Positions 45,891-53,574 of a stretch of 64,000 nucleotides of DNA are shown here, piece by piece (within the stretch, counting starts at the first letter, position 1; each line of letters opens with the position of its first letter). The DNA comes from Streptomyces sp. HNM0575 (GTDB taxonomy: Bacteria; Actinomycetota; Actinomycetes; Streptomycetales; Streptomycetaceae), in assembly GCF_012726265.1 (NCBI RefSeq), contig NZ_JAASAG010000015.1, positions 1 through 64,000 on the forward strand, in the 5' to 3' direction. Below the pieces are notes generated by a model. The model searched no databases. It saw only the letters and a program-made list of their open reading frames with translations, and was not told where the DNA came from. A program made the position numbers and the translations under genes.

Positions 45891-47015
45891 TCAGGAACCG
45901 GCGAGCGGCATCGCGGCGCCGAGCAGGACTCCCTGCGCGGCGGCCTGCACCAGGGCCTCGCGCAGCAGGTCCTCGCGGGGCTGCGGCCCGATGGCGCCGA
46001 CGGGCGCGGCGTATACGAGCACGGTGTTGCTGTGGTTCGCCGCGTCGCGCCAGCCGTCGGTGACACCGAGCGCCTGGTGCGCCTGCCACCAGATGTTCTG
46101 CTGTACGGAGCCGCCCGAGGGCGGTTGCAGGATCGCGTGCAGCTGGCCCATCGCGACGAGTACGGACCAGCCGGGCACGGGCTCCGGGGGCCGGGTGAGG
46201 CCGGTGACGGGGAGGAAGCCCTGCTCCAGCAGGAGCGGCAGGAAGTCGTCGCCCTGGCCGTCCGAGCCGGGCCGGGCGATGCGCGACGTCGGTTCGACGA
46301 CGACCGCCGCGTACACCGTCTCGTCGATGAGGACCTGGCCGCAGGTGACGCCGAGAACGGCGCGCTCCGGGGACCGTTGCGCGGGCTGCCCGGATGGGGG
46401 GACCTGGACGGGCTGCTGGAGAGGGGCGGCGGTCTGGGGGGTGTGCGGAGGAGCTGCGGCGTAAGGGGGTACGGGCGCCGCGGTGTATGCCGGGGCGGGC
46501 TCCTGGGCGCGTGGCGCCGTCGTGCCGCCGGGTCCGGTCGCGGGGCCGGGAGCTTGGGCGGGCGCGGGACCCGGAGCGGGTGCCGGTACGGTCACGGCCG
46601 GTCCGGGCGAGACCGTGGGCGCCGGAGCGGGGGCGGGGGCCGGAGCCGGGGCGGGCCCCGGTGCGATCGGACCCTGCGGCGTCATCGGTCCCTGCGGTGC
46701 GATCGGTCCCTGCTGTGCCGCCTGTCCCGCGGCCGCGGCGTCGGCGGTGATCGTACGGACGGCGCCCTGCACCTCCTCCTCCGAGACCCTGATCACCTGC
46801 GAGGGGACGCACGCGGCGTGCGCGAAGGCGAGCACCGCGGTCTCGTCGCCCACGAACAGGACGGTGCTGGTGGGGACTTGGCCCGTGTCGCCCGGGGCGC
46901 GGCACGAGGTGCAGTCGTAGCCGCCCGGGGCGTTGTCGCCCGTGAGCAGCCGGTTGGCTTCATCGTCGCCGATCTCGGCGCGTACGTCGTCGCTGACATC
47001 GAGCATGGGGGACAC
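45891..47015 (-). CDS. Hypothetical protein with Pro/Ala linker
   Basis: A 374-residue protein of unknown function. The N-terminal about 95 residues (LDVSDDVRAEIGDDEANRLLTGDNAPGGYDCTSCRAPG...VLAFAHAACVPSQVIRV) include a CTSC pair and a later Cys, so a small metal or disulfide site is possible. A long Pro/Ala/Gly linker follows with QGPIAPQGPMTPQGPIAP and PAPAPAPAPAPAP runs, then a second globular part AVLGVTCGQVLIDETVYAAVVVEPTSRI...VPGWSVLVAMGQLHAILQPP. GTG at 47015 with AGGGAG just upstream. Probably cotranscribed with the 122-residue gene 155 bases downstream. Confidence 0.8.
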   Translation of the reverse strand: MSPMLDVSDDVRAEIGDDEANRLLTGDNAPGGYDCTSCRAPGDTGQVPTSTVLFVGDETAVLAFAHAACVPSQVIRVSEEEVQGAVRTITADAAAAGQAAQQGPIAPQGPMTPQGPIAPGPAPAPAPAPAPAPTVSPGPAVTVPAPAPGPAPAQAPGPATGPGGTTAPRAQEPAPAYTAAPVPPYAAAPPHTPQTAAPLQQPVQVPPSGQPAQRSPERAVLGVTCGQVLIDETVYAAVVVEPTSRIARPGSDGQGDDFLPLLLEQGFLPVTGLTRPPEPVPGWSVLVAMGQLHAILQPPSGGSVQQNIWWQAHQALGVTDGWRDAANHSNTVLVYAAPVGAIGPQPREDLLREALVQAAAQGVLLGAAMPLAGS

Positions 47016-47351
47016 GGGGGCTCCCTGGGCGTTCGGTTCTTGTCCGTATGAACAACGGGGGAGCCGTGGCACCGGTCACGCGTGAGCGGACGCGTAATCG
47101 CGGCGGCCGACGAGGGAGTCCGGCGGCGGGCGCCGTCGGCGCTCCGGCCCTCGGGGAGACGTGCGGAGTGCGAAACGGCGCTGTCCCCACCGGAGTTCCA
47201 GAACTTTCTTCACGATGTCGGAACTCTTCTGGAACAAAACCGCCATGGCATCCACCGGTCGTCCAACCATCACCGGCACAAGGCCGTCTAACCGGTGACA
47301 GACGGGGAGTTGGGGGAACGAACGCTCTATATGCGTGGGAGTCGGTGCAGA
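47016..47351. other. Divergent intergenic region with inverted repeat
   Basis: A 336-base gap between the minus-strand hypothetical and a glycosyltransferase. Bases 47195-47203 (GTTCCAGAA) pair with 47227-47235 (TTCTGGAAC), a 9-bp dyad 23 bases apart, in a locally AT-richer stretch that probably contains promoters. Possible in-frame upstream starts of the glycosyltransferase at 47295 and 47331 are noted. No other gene. Confidence 0.5.
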
Positions 47352-48602
47352 ATGCACATCTCTTTTCTGATCAGCAGCGCGTACGGCATGGGGGGAACCA
47401 TCCGCACCACGTTCAATCTGGCGCGGACGCTTGCCGAACATCACGACGTGGAGGTCGTGTCGGTGTTCCGTTACAGGGACACGCCGTTCTTCGACCCGGG
47501 GCCGGGGGTGCGCCTGCGTTCGCTGGTCGACATGCGCCGGCACAGCCCGGGCTACGAGGGCGACGATCCCGAACACGCCCTGCCCGCCCGGGTGTTCCCG
47601 CGCGGCGACGGGCGGTATCCGCTGTACAGCGCATTGACCGACCGCCGTATCGGCGAGCATCTGGGAAGCACCACGGCGGACGTCGTCATCGGCACCCGCC
47701 CCGGGCTCAACGCGCACATAGCCCGCCAGACCCGCCGCGGCCCGGCACGGCTGGGCCAGGAGCACCTCACGCTCGCCACACATCCGGCGCGCCTGAAGCT
47801 GATCCTCCGTGCCACCTATCCGCGGCTGGACGCGGTCACCACCGTCACCGAGGCGGACGCCCGCGACTACCGCAGGATCCTGCGGCTGCCCGGCGTACGG
47901 ATCGAGGCGCTGCCCAACAGCGTGCCCGTGCCGGACGTCAGGCCCGCGGACGGCACGGGGAAGTGGGTCGTCGCAGCCGGACGGCTCGCGCCCGCCAAGC
48001 GGTACGACGTGCTGATACGCGCCTTCGGCGAGGCCGTGGCCGAACGGCCCGACTGGGGCCTGCGCATCTACGGGAACGGGCGGGAGCGCGACCGGCTCCG
48101 TGCCCTCATCGACGAACTCGGCCTCTACAACCACGTGTTCCTCATGGGGCCCGCGCACCCCATCGAGGCCGAGTGGGCCAAGGGCGCGATCGGCGCCGTC
48201 ACTTCGAGCCTGGAGTCCTTCGGCATGACGATCGTCGAAGCGATGCGGTGCGGGCTGCCGGTCGTGGCGACCGACTGCCCGCACGGGCCGGGCGAGATCA
48301 TCCGCGACGGCGTCGACGGGTTCCTCGCACCCACGAACGACATACCGGCGGTCTCGGGTGCGCTGCTGCGGCTCATGAACGACGACGATCTGCGCCGGCG
48401 CATGGGACAGGCCGCGGTGGCCTCCTCGGCCCGCTTCGACCCGTCCAAGGTGGGCGCGCGCTACGACGACCTGCTCAGGGCTCTCGCCAAGCGGCCCGGC
48501 GGCGCCGTGCACAGGGCCCGCGGTCTGCTGCTCGGCGGGGCATACGCGGCGAAGGACGCCGTCAAGGCCGTGAGACCGGTACTCCAGGGAGGACGCGCAT
48601 GA
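47352..48602 (+). CDS. GT4-family glycosyltransferase
   Basis: A 416-residue GT-B glycosyltransferase. It opens MHISFLISSAYGMGGTIRTTFNLARTLAEHHDVEVVSV and the donor domain has VVAAGRLAPAKRYDVLIRAFGEAVAERPDW, IYGNGRERDRLRALIDELGLYNHVFLMG and AVTSSLESFGMTIVEAMRCGLPVVATDCPHGPGEII. The C-terminal tail resembles TagF/poly-glycosyl transferase neighbours. Expected to build a cell-surface polysaccharide or teichoic-like polymer; sugar unknown. ATG at 47352 with GGGAG about 10 bases upstream; ATG at 47331 is the alternative. Coupled by ATGA to the following gene. Confidence 0.87.
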   Translation: MHISFLISSAYGMGGTIRTTFNLARTLAEHHDVEVVSVFRYRDTPFFDPGPGVRLRSLVDMRRHSPGYEGDDPEHALPARVFPRGDGRYPLYSALTDRRIGEHLGSTTADVVIGTRPGLNAHIARQTRRGPARLGQEHLTLATHPARLKLILRATYPRLDAVTTVTEADARDYRRILRLPGVRIEALPNSVPVPDVRPADGTGKWVVAAGRLAPAKRYDVLIRAFGEAVAERPDWGLRIYGNGRERDRLRALIDELGLYNHVFLMGPAHPIEAEWAKGAIGAVTSSLESFGMTIVEAMRCGLPVVATDCPHGPGEIIRDGVDGFLAPTNDIPAVSGALLRLMNDDDLRRRMGQAAVASSARFDPSKVGARYDDLLRALAKRPGGAVHRARGLLLGGAYAAKDAVKAVRPVLQGGRA

Positions 48603-49714
48603 CCGCGTATGTGACCGGTGCGCAGGGGCCGTTGGGCCCCGTCACGGATGCGGTGAGGAAAGGTCTCCGTACGGCGGGGGCCGCGCACGCCTCGTCGTCG
48701 CCGGCCACCGCAGTGCGTACTCGCCCCCGCGCCGACTGCACAGCCGACAGCGCGGGCGGGCTGACCTTCGACATACGCCTCGACGACGGTGCGCCCGCGT
48801 CGCCGCTGCGGGGCGACGGTGCGCTGCTGCTGCGGTTGCGCCGTGGCGAAGGCCCGTCCGGTACCGTGCGGCTGCCGCTGGGCCCTGCCGAGGCGGAGGG
48901 CGTCCTGCGCGCGGTGCTGCCCAGCATCATGAGCCTTCCGGAGGGCCGCTGGGACGCCTATCTGGTCCTCGGCGGCGACGAACCGCGGCGGCTGCTGCCG
49001 GGCGTGCACGATCTGCGTTCCCTCATCGACCGGGTGCCGCGTGAGGGACGTACGTGGCTGGGCGTGCGCATCCCGTACGCCACCAAGTACGGGAATCTCA
49101 CGGTCCGTTCATGGCTGCGCTGGCCGCACGCGGAGGCCGGTCCGCTGGAGGTCGGGGACGGCGGAGTGGCTCTGCGCGGCAGGCTCTACGGCGCCCGGCT
49201 CTCGGACACGGCGACCCTGGAGGCGCGCCCGCGCGGCGGCGGGGAGGCGCCAGTCAGCGTGCCGCTGCTCCGCGACGACCACGGACACGGGGGCGGGCAC
49301 GGGCACGGATACGGGCGGGAGCCCGGTCATGAACGCGGCGGCGCCGACGGCCAGACCGCGGAAGGCGGTCGCACGGAAGGCGGCCGTACGGACCGCGATC
49401 GAGCGGACGGCGATCGGACGGACGGTGACCGTACGGAGGGCGAAGGCGGCCCGCCCCCCGGCTTCACCGCCCGGCTGCCCCTCGAACTCCTGCCGTACGG
49501 GGACCGCGTGTGGAACCTGTGGGTGCGCCCGTCCGCGGAGGAGGAGCCGGTGCGCCTCGCCCGGATTCTGGACGACGTACCGGACAAGAAGCAGATCTTC
49601 AGCTATCCGCCGCAGCGTGTGACGGCTCCGTGCGGTGCGGTGACCTCGGTCAGGCCGTACTACACGCGCGACAACGACCTGTCCGTGCGTGTGACTTGTG
49701 CGGAGCCGGTGTGA
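48599..49714 (+). CDS. Hypothetical partner protein of the glycosyltransferase, His/Gly-rich insert
   Basis: A 371-residue protein with no recognised catalytic motif. Folded-looking parts: GLTFDIRLDDGAPASPLRGDGALLLRLRRGEG (residues about 60-90), WDAYLVLGGDEPRRLLPGVHDLRSLIDRV, WLGVRIPYATKYGNLTVRSWLRWPHAEAG and WNLWVRPSAEEEPVRLARILDDVPDKK; all look beta-rich. Residues about 225-285 are an insert of GHGGGHGHGYGREPGHE followed by GGRTEGGRTDRDRADGDRTDGD repeats. ATG overlaps the glycosyltransferase stop (ATGA), with AGGGAGG upstream, so the two proteins probably act together on one polymer. Confidence 0.8.
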   Translation: MTAYVTGAQGPLGPVTDAVRKGLRTAGAAHASSSPATAVRTRPRADCTADSAGGLTFDIRLDDGAPASPLRGDGALLLRLRRGEGPSGTVRLPLGPAEAEGVLRAVLPSIMSLPEGRWDAYLVLGGDEPRRLLPGVHDLRSLIDRVPREGRTWLGVRIPYATKYGNLTVRSWLRWPHAEAGPLEVGDGGVALRGRLYGARLSDTATLEARPRGGGEAPVSVPLLRDDHGHGGGHGHGYGREPGHERGGADGQTAEGGRTEGGRTDRDRADGDRTDGDRTEGEGGPPPGFTARLPLELLPYGDRVWNLWVRPSAEEEPVRLARILDDVPDKKQIFSYPPQRVTAPCGAVTSVRPYYTRDNDLSVRVTCAEPV

Positions 49715-49759
49715 AAACCCGCAAAGGGGCCACCCGTTGCGCCAGGAGGTGTTGTCCCG

Positions 49760-49930
49760 ATGGTTCCTGTACTGCTCGTACTGCTTCTCGCGCTGATACT
49801 TTTCGGCGCCGGCTTCGCCCTGAAGGCGCTGTGGTGGATCGCCATAGCGGTTCTGGTGATCTGGCTGCTCGGCTTCCTGCTGCGCAGCACCGGTGCCGGC
49901 GGGAAGAGGGCGCGCTGGTACCGCTGGTAG
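49760..49930 (+). CDS. Small hydrophobic membrane protein
   Basis: A 56-residue protein, too short for most ORF cut-offs. Two closely packed hydrophobic stretches cover residues 2-42 (VPVLLVLLLALILFGAGFAL, then a WWIAIAVLVIWLLGFLL-type helix), ending in the basic tail GKRARWYRW. AGGAGGT lies 9 bases before the ATG. It matches the small hydrophobic proteins found widely in Streptomyces (lmo0937/DUF5670-like). Role unknown; it follows the glycosyltransferase pair by 45 bases. Confidence 0.85.
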   Translation: MVPVLLVLLLALILFGAGFALKALWWIAIAVLVIWLLGFLLRSTGAGGKRARWYRW

Positions 49931-49999
49931 CGAGCCGGGCGGCCGGTCCGGGGCCCCGCTTCGAGCGAGGTCACGACGGCTGTCTCTGAACTGCCCCTA

Positions 50000-50042
50000 C
50001 TGCCACCCGTCGCGGACAGAAGGTGTCCGCGACGGGTGGCAG
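50000..50042. promoter_or_regulatory. 19-bp perfect inverted repeat, likely operator of the WYL regulator
   Basis: Bases 50000-50018 pair perfectly with 50024-50042 (19 bp, 5-base GAAGG centre). The right arm ends 10 bases before the ATG of the WYL regulator. Position and symmetry suggest an autoregulatory operator, although a hairpin terminator for the preceding small membrane gene is another reading (no T-tract). Confidence 0.75.
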
Positions 50043-50052
50043 ACTCACGTTC

Positions 50053-51018
50053 ATGGTCGAGACCTCGGCACGGCTGCTGCGTCTGCTCTCGCTTCTCCAG
50101 TCCCCGCGTGAATGGTCCGGCGCGCAGCTGGCCGAGCGGCTCGGCGTCACCACGCGCACGGTCCGCAGGGACATCGACCGGCTCCGCGGCCTCGGCTACC
50201 CCGTGCACTCCAGCACCGGCACCGCGGGCGGCTATCAGCTGGGCGCGGGGGCCGAACTGCCCCCGCTGCTGCTGGACGACGAGGAGGCCGTGGCCGTCGC
50301 GGTCGGCCTGCGGGGCGCCGCGAGCGACGGCGTGCAGGGCATCGAGGAGTCGTCCGCGCGTGCGCTGGCCAAGCTCGAACAGGTGCTGCCGCACCGGCTG
50401 CGCCGCCGCGTCAACGCGCTGAACGCCTACACCGTCCCGATGACGCGGGCACACCACGGGCCTTCCGTCGAGGCGTCCGTCATCACCGAACTCGCGCACG
50501 CCTGCCGCGATCAGCAGCAGCTGCGCTTCTCGTACGAGACACACGACGGCACCGTCACCCGGCGCACCGTCGAGCCGCACCGGCTCGTCAGCACCTACCG
50601 GCGGTGGTATCTCGTCGGCTGGGACACCGAGCGCGAGGACTGGCGCACCTTCCGGATCGACCGCATCACGCTCACACCGCCGCACGGCCCGCGCTTCGCC
50701 CCGCGCCGCCCGCCCGCCGAGGACTTGGCGGCGTGGGTGTCGGAGGGCGTGGCCGTCAGGGTGTACCCGGCGCAGGTGACCGTGCTGCTTCGGGTACCGA
50801 TCGAGCGGGCGGCCGAGGTGGTCACGATCTCGACGGGCACGCTGGAGGCGGTCGACGAGCACAGCTGTCTGCTGCGCACCGGAGGCCCGTCGCTCGAAGT
50901 GGTCCTTCCGTACATCCTGATGCTCGGATTCGACTTCGAAGTACGAGCGCCTGAAGGGCTGTTCAGCCAGGTCAGGGCGTTGCGCGACAGGCTCGACCGG
51001 GCCCTTGGCGGAAGTTGA
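50053..51018 (+). CDS. WYL-domain (YafY-type) transcriptional regulator
   Basis: A 321-residue regulator. N-terminal helix-turn-helix: ARLLRLLSLLQSPREWSGAQLAERLGVTTRTVRRDIDRLRGLGYPV. The central WYL domain holds LVSTYRRWYLVGWDTEREDWRTFRIDRI with the eponymous residues, and a C-terminal extension VLLRVPIERAAEVV...PYILMLGFDFEVRAPEGL follows. WYL domains bind nucleotides or other small ligands. ATG at 50053 was chosen over 50023 because the latter lies inside the inverted repeat. No convincing downstream target operon; probably autoregulated. Confidence 0.92.
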   Translation: MVETSARLLRLLSLLQSPREWSGAQLAERLGVTTRTVRRDIDRLRGLGYPVHSSTGTAGGYQLGAGAELPPLLLDDEEAVAVAVGLRGAASDGVQGIEESSARALAKLEQVLPHRLRRRVNALNAYTVPMTRAHHGPSVEASVITELAHACRDQQQLRFSYETHDGTVTRRTVEPHRLVSTYRRWYLVGWDTEREDWRTFRIDRITLTPPHGPRFAPRRPPAEDLAAWVSEGVAVRVYPAQVTVLLRVPIERAAEVVTISTGTLEAVDEHSCLLRTGGPSLEVVLPYILMLGFDFEVRAPEGLFSQVRALRDRLDRALGGS

Positions 51019-51451
51019 GGACCCGCTTCCTCTTCTTCGCGGTCTCCGTCCCTTCGCCCATCTCCCCCTTCCCTTGGTTCTCCTCTTCTCGTTCTCCGTG
51101 CCCCGCGTCACTTCCCCGCCGCTCTCTCTTCCCCGCGTCTCCGCAGGGGCGGGAAGGCTCGTTACGCCCGGAATTGTGCAAGCGGTTGCGACACACAAGT
51201 CCCGTACGGCTCCGCAGCGTTACCGGATCACAGTGCCCACGGAAGAATTCCGGGGTGCCACGCAATTCCAGGCGCCAGGTCCGCGGACGAATTCCGGCGA
51301 ACGAATCCGGACCGGGCGAAGGGCGGAATACGGGCCGCCGAAGAGGCCACGTACGAGTGACACGGTGAACGGGGAACGACGCCGCGATGCCTGTGACAAG
51401 AGTGTGACCAGCTGACGATACGGCCCGGACTTCCGGCGGTACGGTGGCGGC
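51019..51451. other. Intergenic region, pyrimidine-rich then unassigned
   Basis: A 433-base gap. The first about 120 bases are a C/T-rich tract after the WYL stop (CTTCCTCTTCTTCG..., TCCTCTTCTCGTTCTCC), which may work as a loose termination zone. The rest is normal non-coding DNA with TGTGAC...GATACG near 51403-51423, a weak promoter candidate for the small inhibitor gene. Open frames here do not look like proteins. Confidence 0.5.
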
Positions 51452-51673
51452 ATGGCACCGGAATCTTCAGCCCAGGACACCCCGCAGGACGACCCGGAGA
51501 GCTACGTCGGGCTCACGGCGGAAGCGGCCGAGGAACGCGCGTACGCACGTGGCTGGACCAGCGTGCGGTCGCTGCCGCCGGACGCGATCATCACCATGGA
51601 GTATCTGAGCGGGCGGCTGAACTTCGCCGTCGAGAAGAGCACGGGGAACGTGGTGCGCTGCTGGAAGGGCTGA
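51452..51673 (+). CDS. I78-family peptidase inhibitor-like small protein
   Basis: A 73-residue acidic protein. The segment GLTAEAAEERAYARGWTSVRSLPPDAIITMEYLSGRLNFAVEKSTGNVVRCWKG has the ITMEY(L)..RLN pattern of inhibitor family I78, whose members block serine peptidases such as subtilisin. No signal peptide is visible, so it should act inside the cell or the family resemblance is only structural. ATG at 51452 with GGTGGCGG upstream. Single gene before a strong terminator. Confidence 0.8.
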   Translation: MAPESSAQDTPQDDPESYVGLTAEAAEERAYARGWTSVRSLPPDAIITMEYLSGRLNFAVEKSTGNVVRCWKG

Positions 51674-51730
51674 TCCCGGCCGGCCTGCGGAAGGCCTGCG
51701 AGGCGCAGGCCGCACGGCGGCGCAAAGCGA

Positions 51731-51768
51731 GCGGCCCCGGTGCCCGCCTTCAGGGGCACCGGGGCCGC
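51731..51768. terminator. Bidirectional terminator between I78 and PAP2 genes
   Basis: Bases 51731-51745 pair perfectly with 51754-51768 (15 bp, 8-base loop). It separates the convergent I78-like and PAP2 genes. Confidence 0.8.
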
Positions 51769-51823
51769 TCCGCGTCCGGCTCGCGGCTGCTCATCCGCCC
51801 GGTCGTGCCGGTCGTGCGTCCTG

Positions 51824-51866
51824 CCGGTCGATCCGGTCGATCCGGTCGATCCGGTCGTGCCGCTCG
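51824..51866. repeat. 9-bp tandem repeat (CCGGTCGAT)n
   Basis: Four perfect copies of CCGGTCGAT from 51824 to 51859 and a partial fifth copy. It lies beyond the PAP2 stop on the minus strand and is flanked by related GGTCGTGCC units. Confidence 0.9.
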
Positions 51867-51899
51867 GGCCCGCCGTGACGGCCGGAGGCTCCCGCCCGG

Positions 51900-52961
51900 C
51901 TAGTTGCTGCGCGGTACGGGATATGCCGTACGCGGCTGTGAGCGGTCCGAGTAGGGACGGCGCGGGCCGACGGGCGGCTGAGGGCTGACCGGCGCCCGTT
52001 CCGCACGCAGCGGGTGCTGGCGCACGGGCGGGTGGTGGAGCCTGGCGGCGCCTATGCCCGTACCCGAGGACGAGGCGGCGCGGCCGCCGATGACGGCGGT
52101 CTCGCCGTGCTGGGCCTCGTCCTGTGCCGTGGCCATCTCCTCGGCCGCGAGGCCCCGACGCGACGGCACCAGCGACCCCCGGGTGACGGGGGAGAGCGGC
52201 GAGGGCACGAGGCGGCGGCCCGGAGTCGGGCTGCGTCGGCGGTCCCTCCATGCCTGGATACGGTCCTCGGCCCAGGCGATGGCGGGCTCGCCCCACGGCA
52301 GCCCGAGCAGGATCAGCAGGCCGGCCGCCCAGCCGAGCAGCACGTCGCTGACCCAGTGCGTACCGAGATAGACGGTGGTCGCGCCGACGCCGAGGGCGAA
52401 GTTCGCGGCGACCACCGACAGCACCCTGCGGGCCCGCGGCGTGGTGGCCAGATACGCCAGAATCCCCCAGGTCACAACGGCGTTGGCCGTGTGACCCGAG
52501 GGGAATATGTCTCCGCCGGCGAAGAGTTCGGCGGATCCGACGGTGGTGGCGTAGTGCGGCCCGAGTCTTCCCAGGCCGATTTTCACGGCGCCGACGGTGG
52601 CGTTGAGGGCGAGCAGCGCGCCGCCGAGCACCAGGAGCGGGCGCAGCGTGCGCTGCCGCCAGGAGCGCCAGCCCAGCCAGGCCGCGACGAGCACGGCCGT
52701 GGGGCCACGTTGACCCAGCACCACGAAGTAGTCGAGGAACTCGTGCACTTGCGGCCACTGCTTGTAGGGCCGGAAGAGCATCACCTGCCAGTCGAGCCGC
52801 ACCAGATCTGCCCGGACCAGGACGGCGATGACAATCACCGCATAGAGCACCGAAGTAACGCCGAACAACAGCTTGCGTGTTCGGCTCATCCGCGGGACAT
52901 CGCGGTTGCTCGGTCGCTCGGGCTCCTGTTCCAGCCGGGCGAGTAGTCGGTCGGTACGCAC
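51900..52961 (-). CDS. PAP2-family membrane protein with degenerate active site
   Basis: A 353-residue membrane protein with about six hydrophobic helices (from KLLFGVTSVLYAVIVIAVLV to WAAGLLILLGLPWGEP) and a 120-residue cytosolic Arg/Pro-rich tail. Of the three PAP2 phosphatase motifs only FPSGHTANAV is intact. Motif 1 reads KIGLGRLGP, with Gly where the RP arginine belongs, and motif 3 reads TTVYLGTHWVSD, with Thr-Thr instead of Ser-Arg, although its His and Asp remain. So it may be an inactive or altered relative of undecaprenyl-diphosphate/lipid phosphatases. Start GTG at 52961; ATG at 52889 is the alternative. Confidence 0.88.
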   Translation of the reverse strand: MRTDRLLARLEQEPERPSNRDVPRMSRTRKLLFGVTSVLYAVIVIAVLVRADLVRLDWQVMLFRPYKQWPQVHEFLDYFVVLGQRGPTAVLVAAWLGWRSWRQRTLRPLLVLGGALLALNATVGAVKIGLGRLGPHYATTVGSAELFAGGDIFPSGHTANAVVTWGILAYLATTPRARRVLSVVAANFALGVGATTVYLGTHWVSDVLLGWAAGLLILLGLPWGEPAIAWAEDRIQAWRDRRRSPTPGRRLVPSPLSPVTRGSLVPSRRGLAAEEMATAQDEAQHGETAVIGGRAASSSGTGIGAARLHHPPVRQHPLRAERAPVSPQPPVGPRRPYSDRSQPRTAYPVPRSN

Positions 52962-53574
52962 CCAGTCGACGTTACAACGGCTCTGTGAGGTAACCGCACA
53001 CGTGACGGGCGTTCGTGATGACGATGTGATGTGGAGTGTGTCTCACCCGGCCTTTGTGACGGTGAATTCCCGCAGCTTATCCGGGGTTTAGACACCGCAT
53101 TCCGGATGGCGTGCCGCGCGGTGTCGTGCGGATCGCCGAGCAATTTCTGTTCACCGCCGGTCGGTGCGGAATTCGTTTCCTCTTTTCCCGGCGGATTCGC
53201 CTGCCGTGCCCGGGAGTTGAGCGGGAGCTGACGGCGGCTCCGTTGCTCCCCGGTCGTCCGGCGCGGCTCGGCCCACACCGTAACCGTCTCCACCGGGGCT
53301 CGTCGGTGCGTGCCCGGTCCGCCCCCCGGGGGCCGTCGTACGGCGGGCGCTCGCGCCACCGCTGGGGCGCGTGAGGCGGGTGCGGCGACGGTGCAGGCCG
53401 GAGCCCGGGTGAGATGCGCCACGCGGTCGCCTGGCAGACTCGCGTACCCTGACGGCCACTCGTCCTTCTTTCCGGGCCGCTCCGCGTTCCGCCCCGCTCA
53501 CGGGAGAGCGCCTGCGAGCGGCCCCGGAGATCCCCCCACGTACCGAAGGAGCGAGCGCGAGAGGAGGTGCGCAG
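52962..53574. other. Divergent intergenic region, no gene recognised
   Basis: 613 bases between the PAP2 protein and an MFS exporter. An AT-richer part (52985-53175, with GTGATGACGATGTGATGTGGAGTG-like bases split by GTG repeats) is the likely promoter zone for PAP2. Short frames on both strands here have neither ribosome sites nor familiar sequence. No strong inverted repeat was found. Confidence 0.5.

Noticed and set aside
51740..51988. Small plus-strand frame with VDPVDPVDP repeats
   Set aside because: It begins inside the terminator and is the translation of the 9-bp satellite; no ribosome site.
53031..53422. Short frames upstream of the MFS gene
   Set aside because: No family resemblance, poor ribosome sites and unnatural composition.
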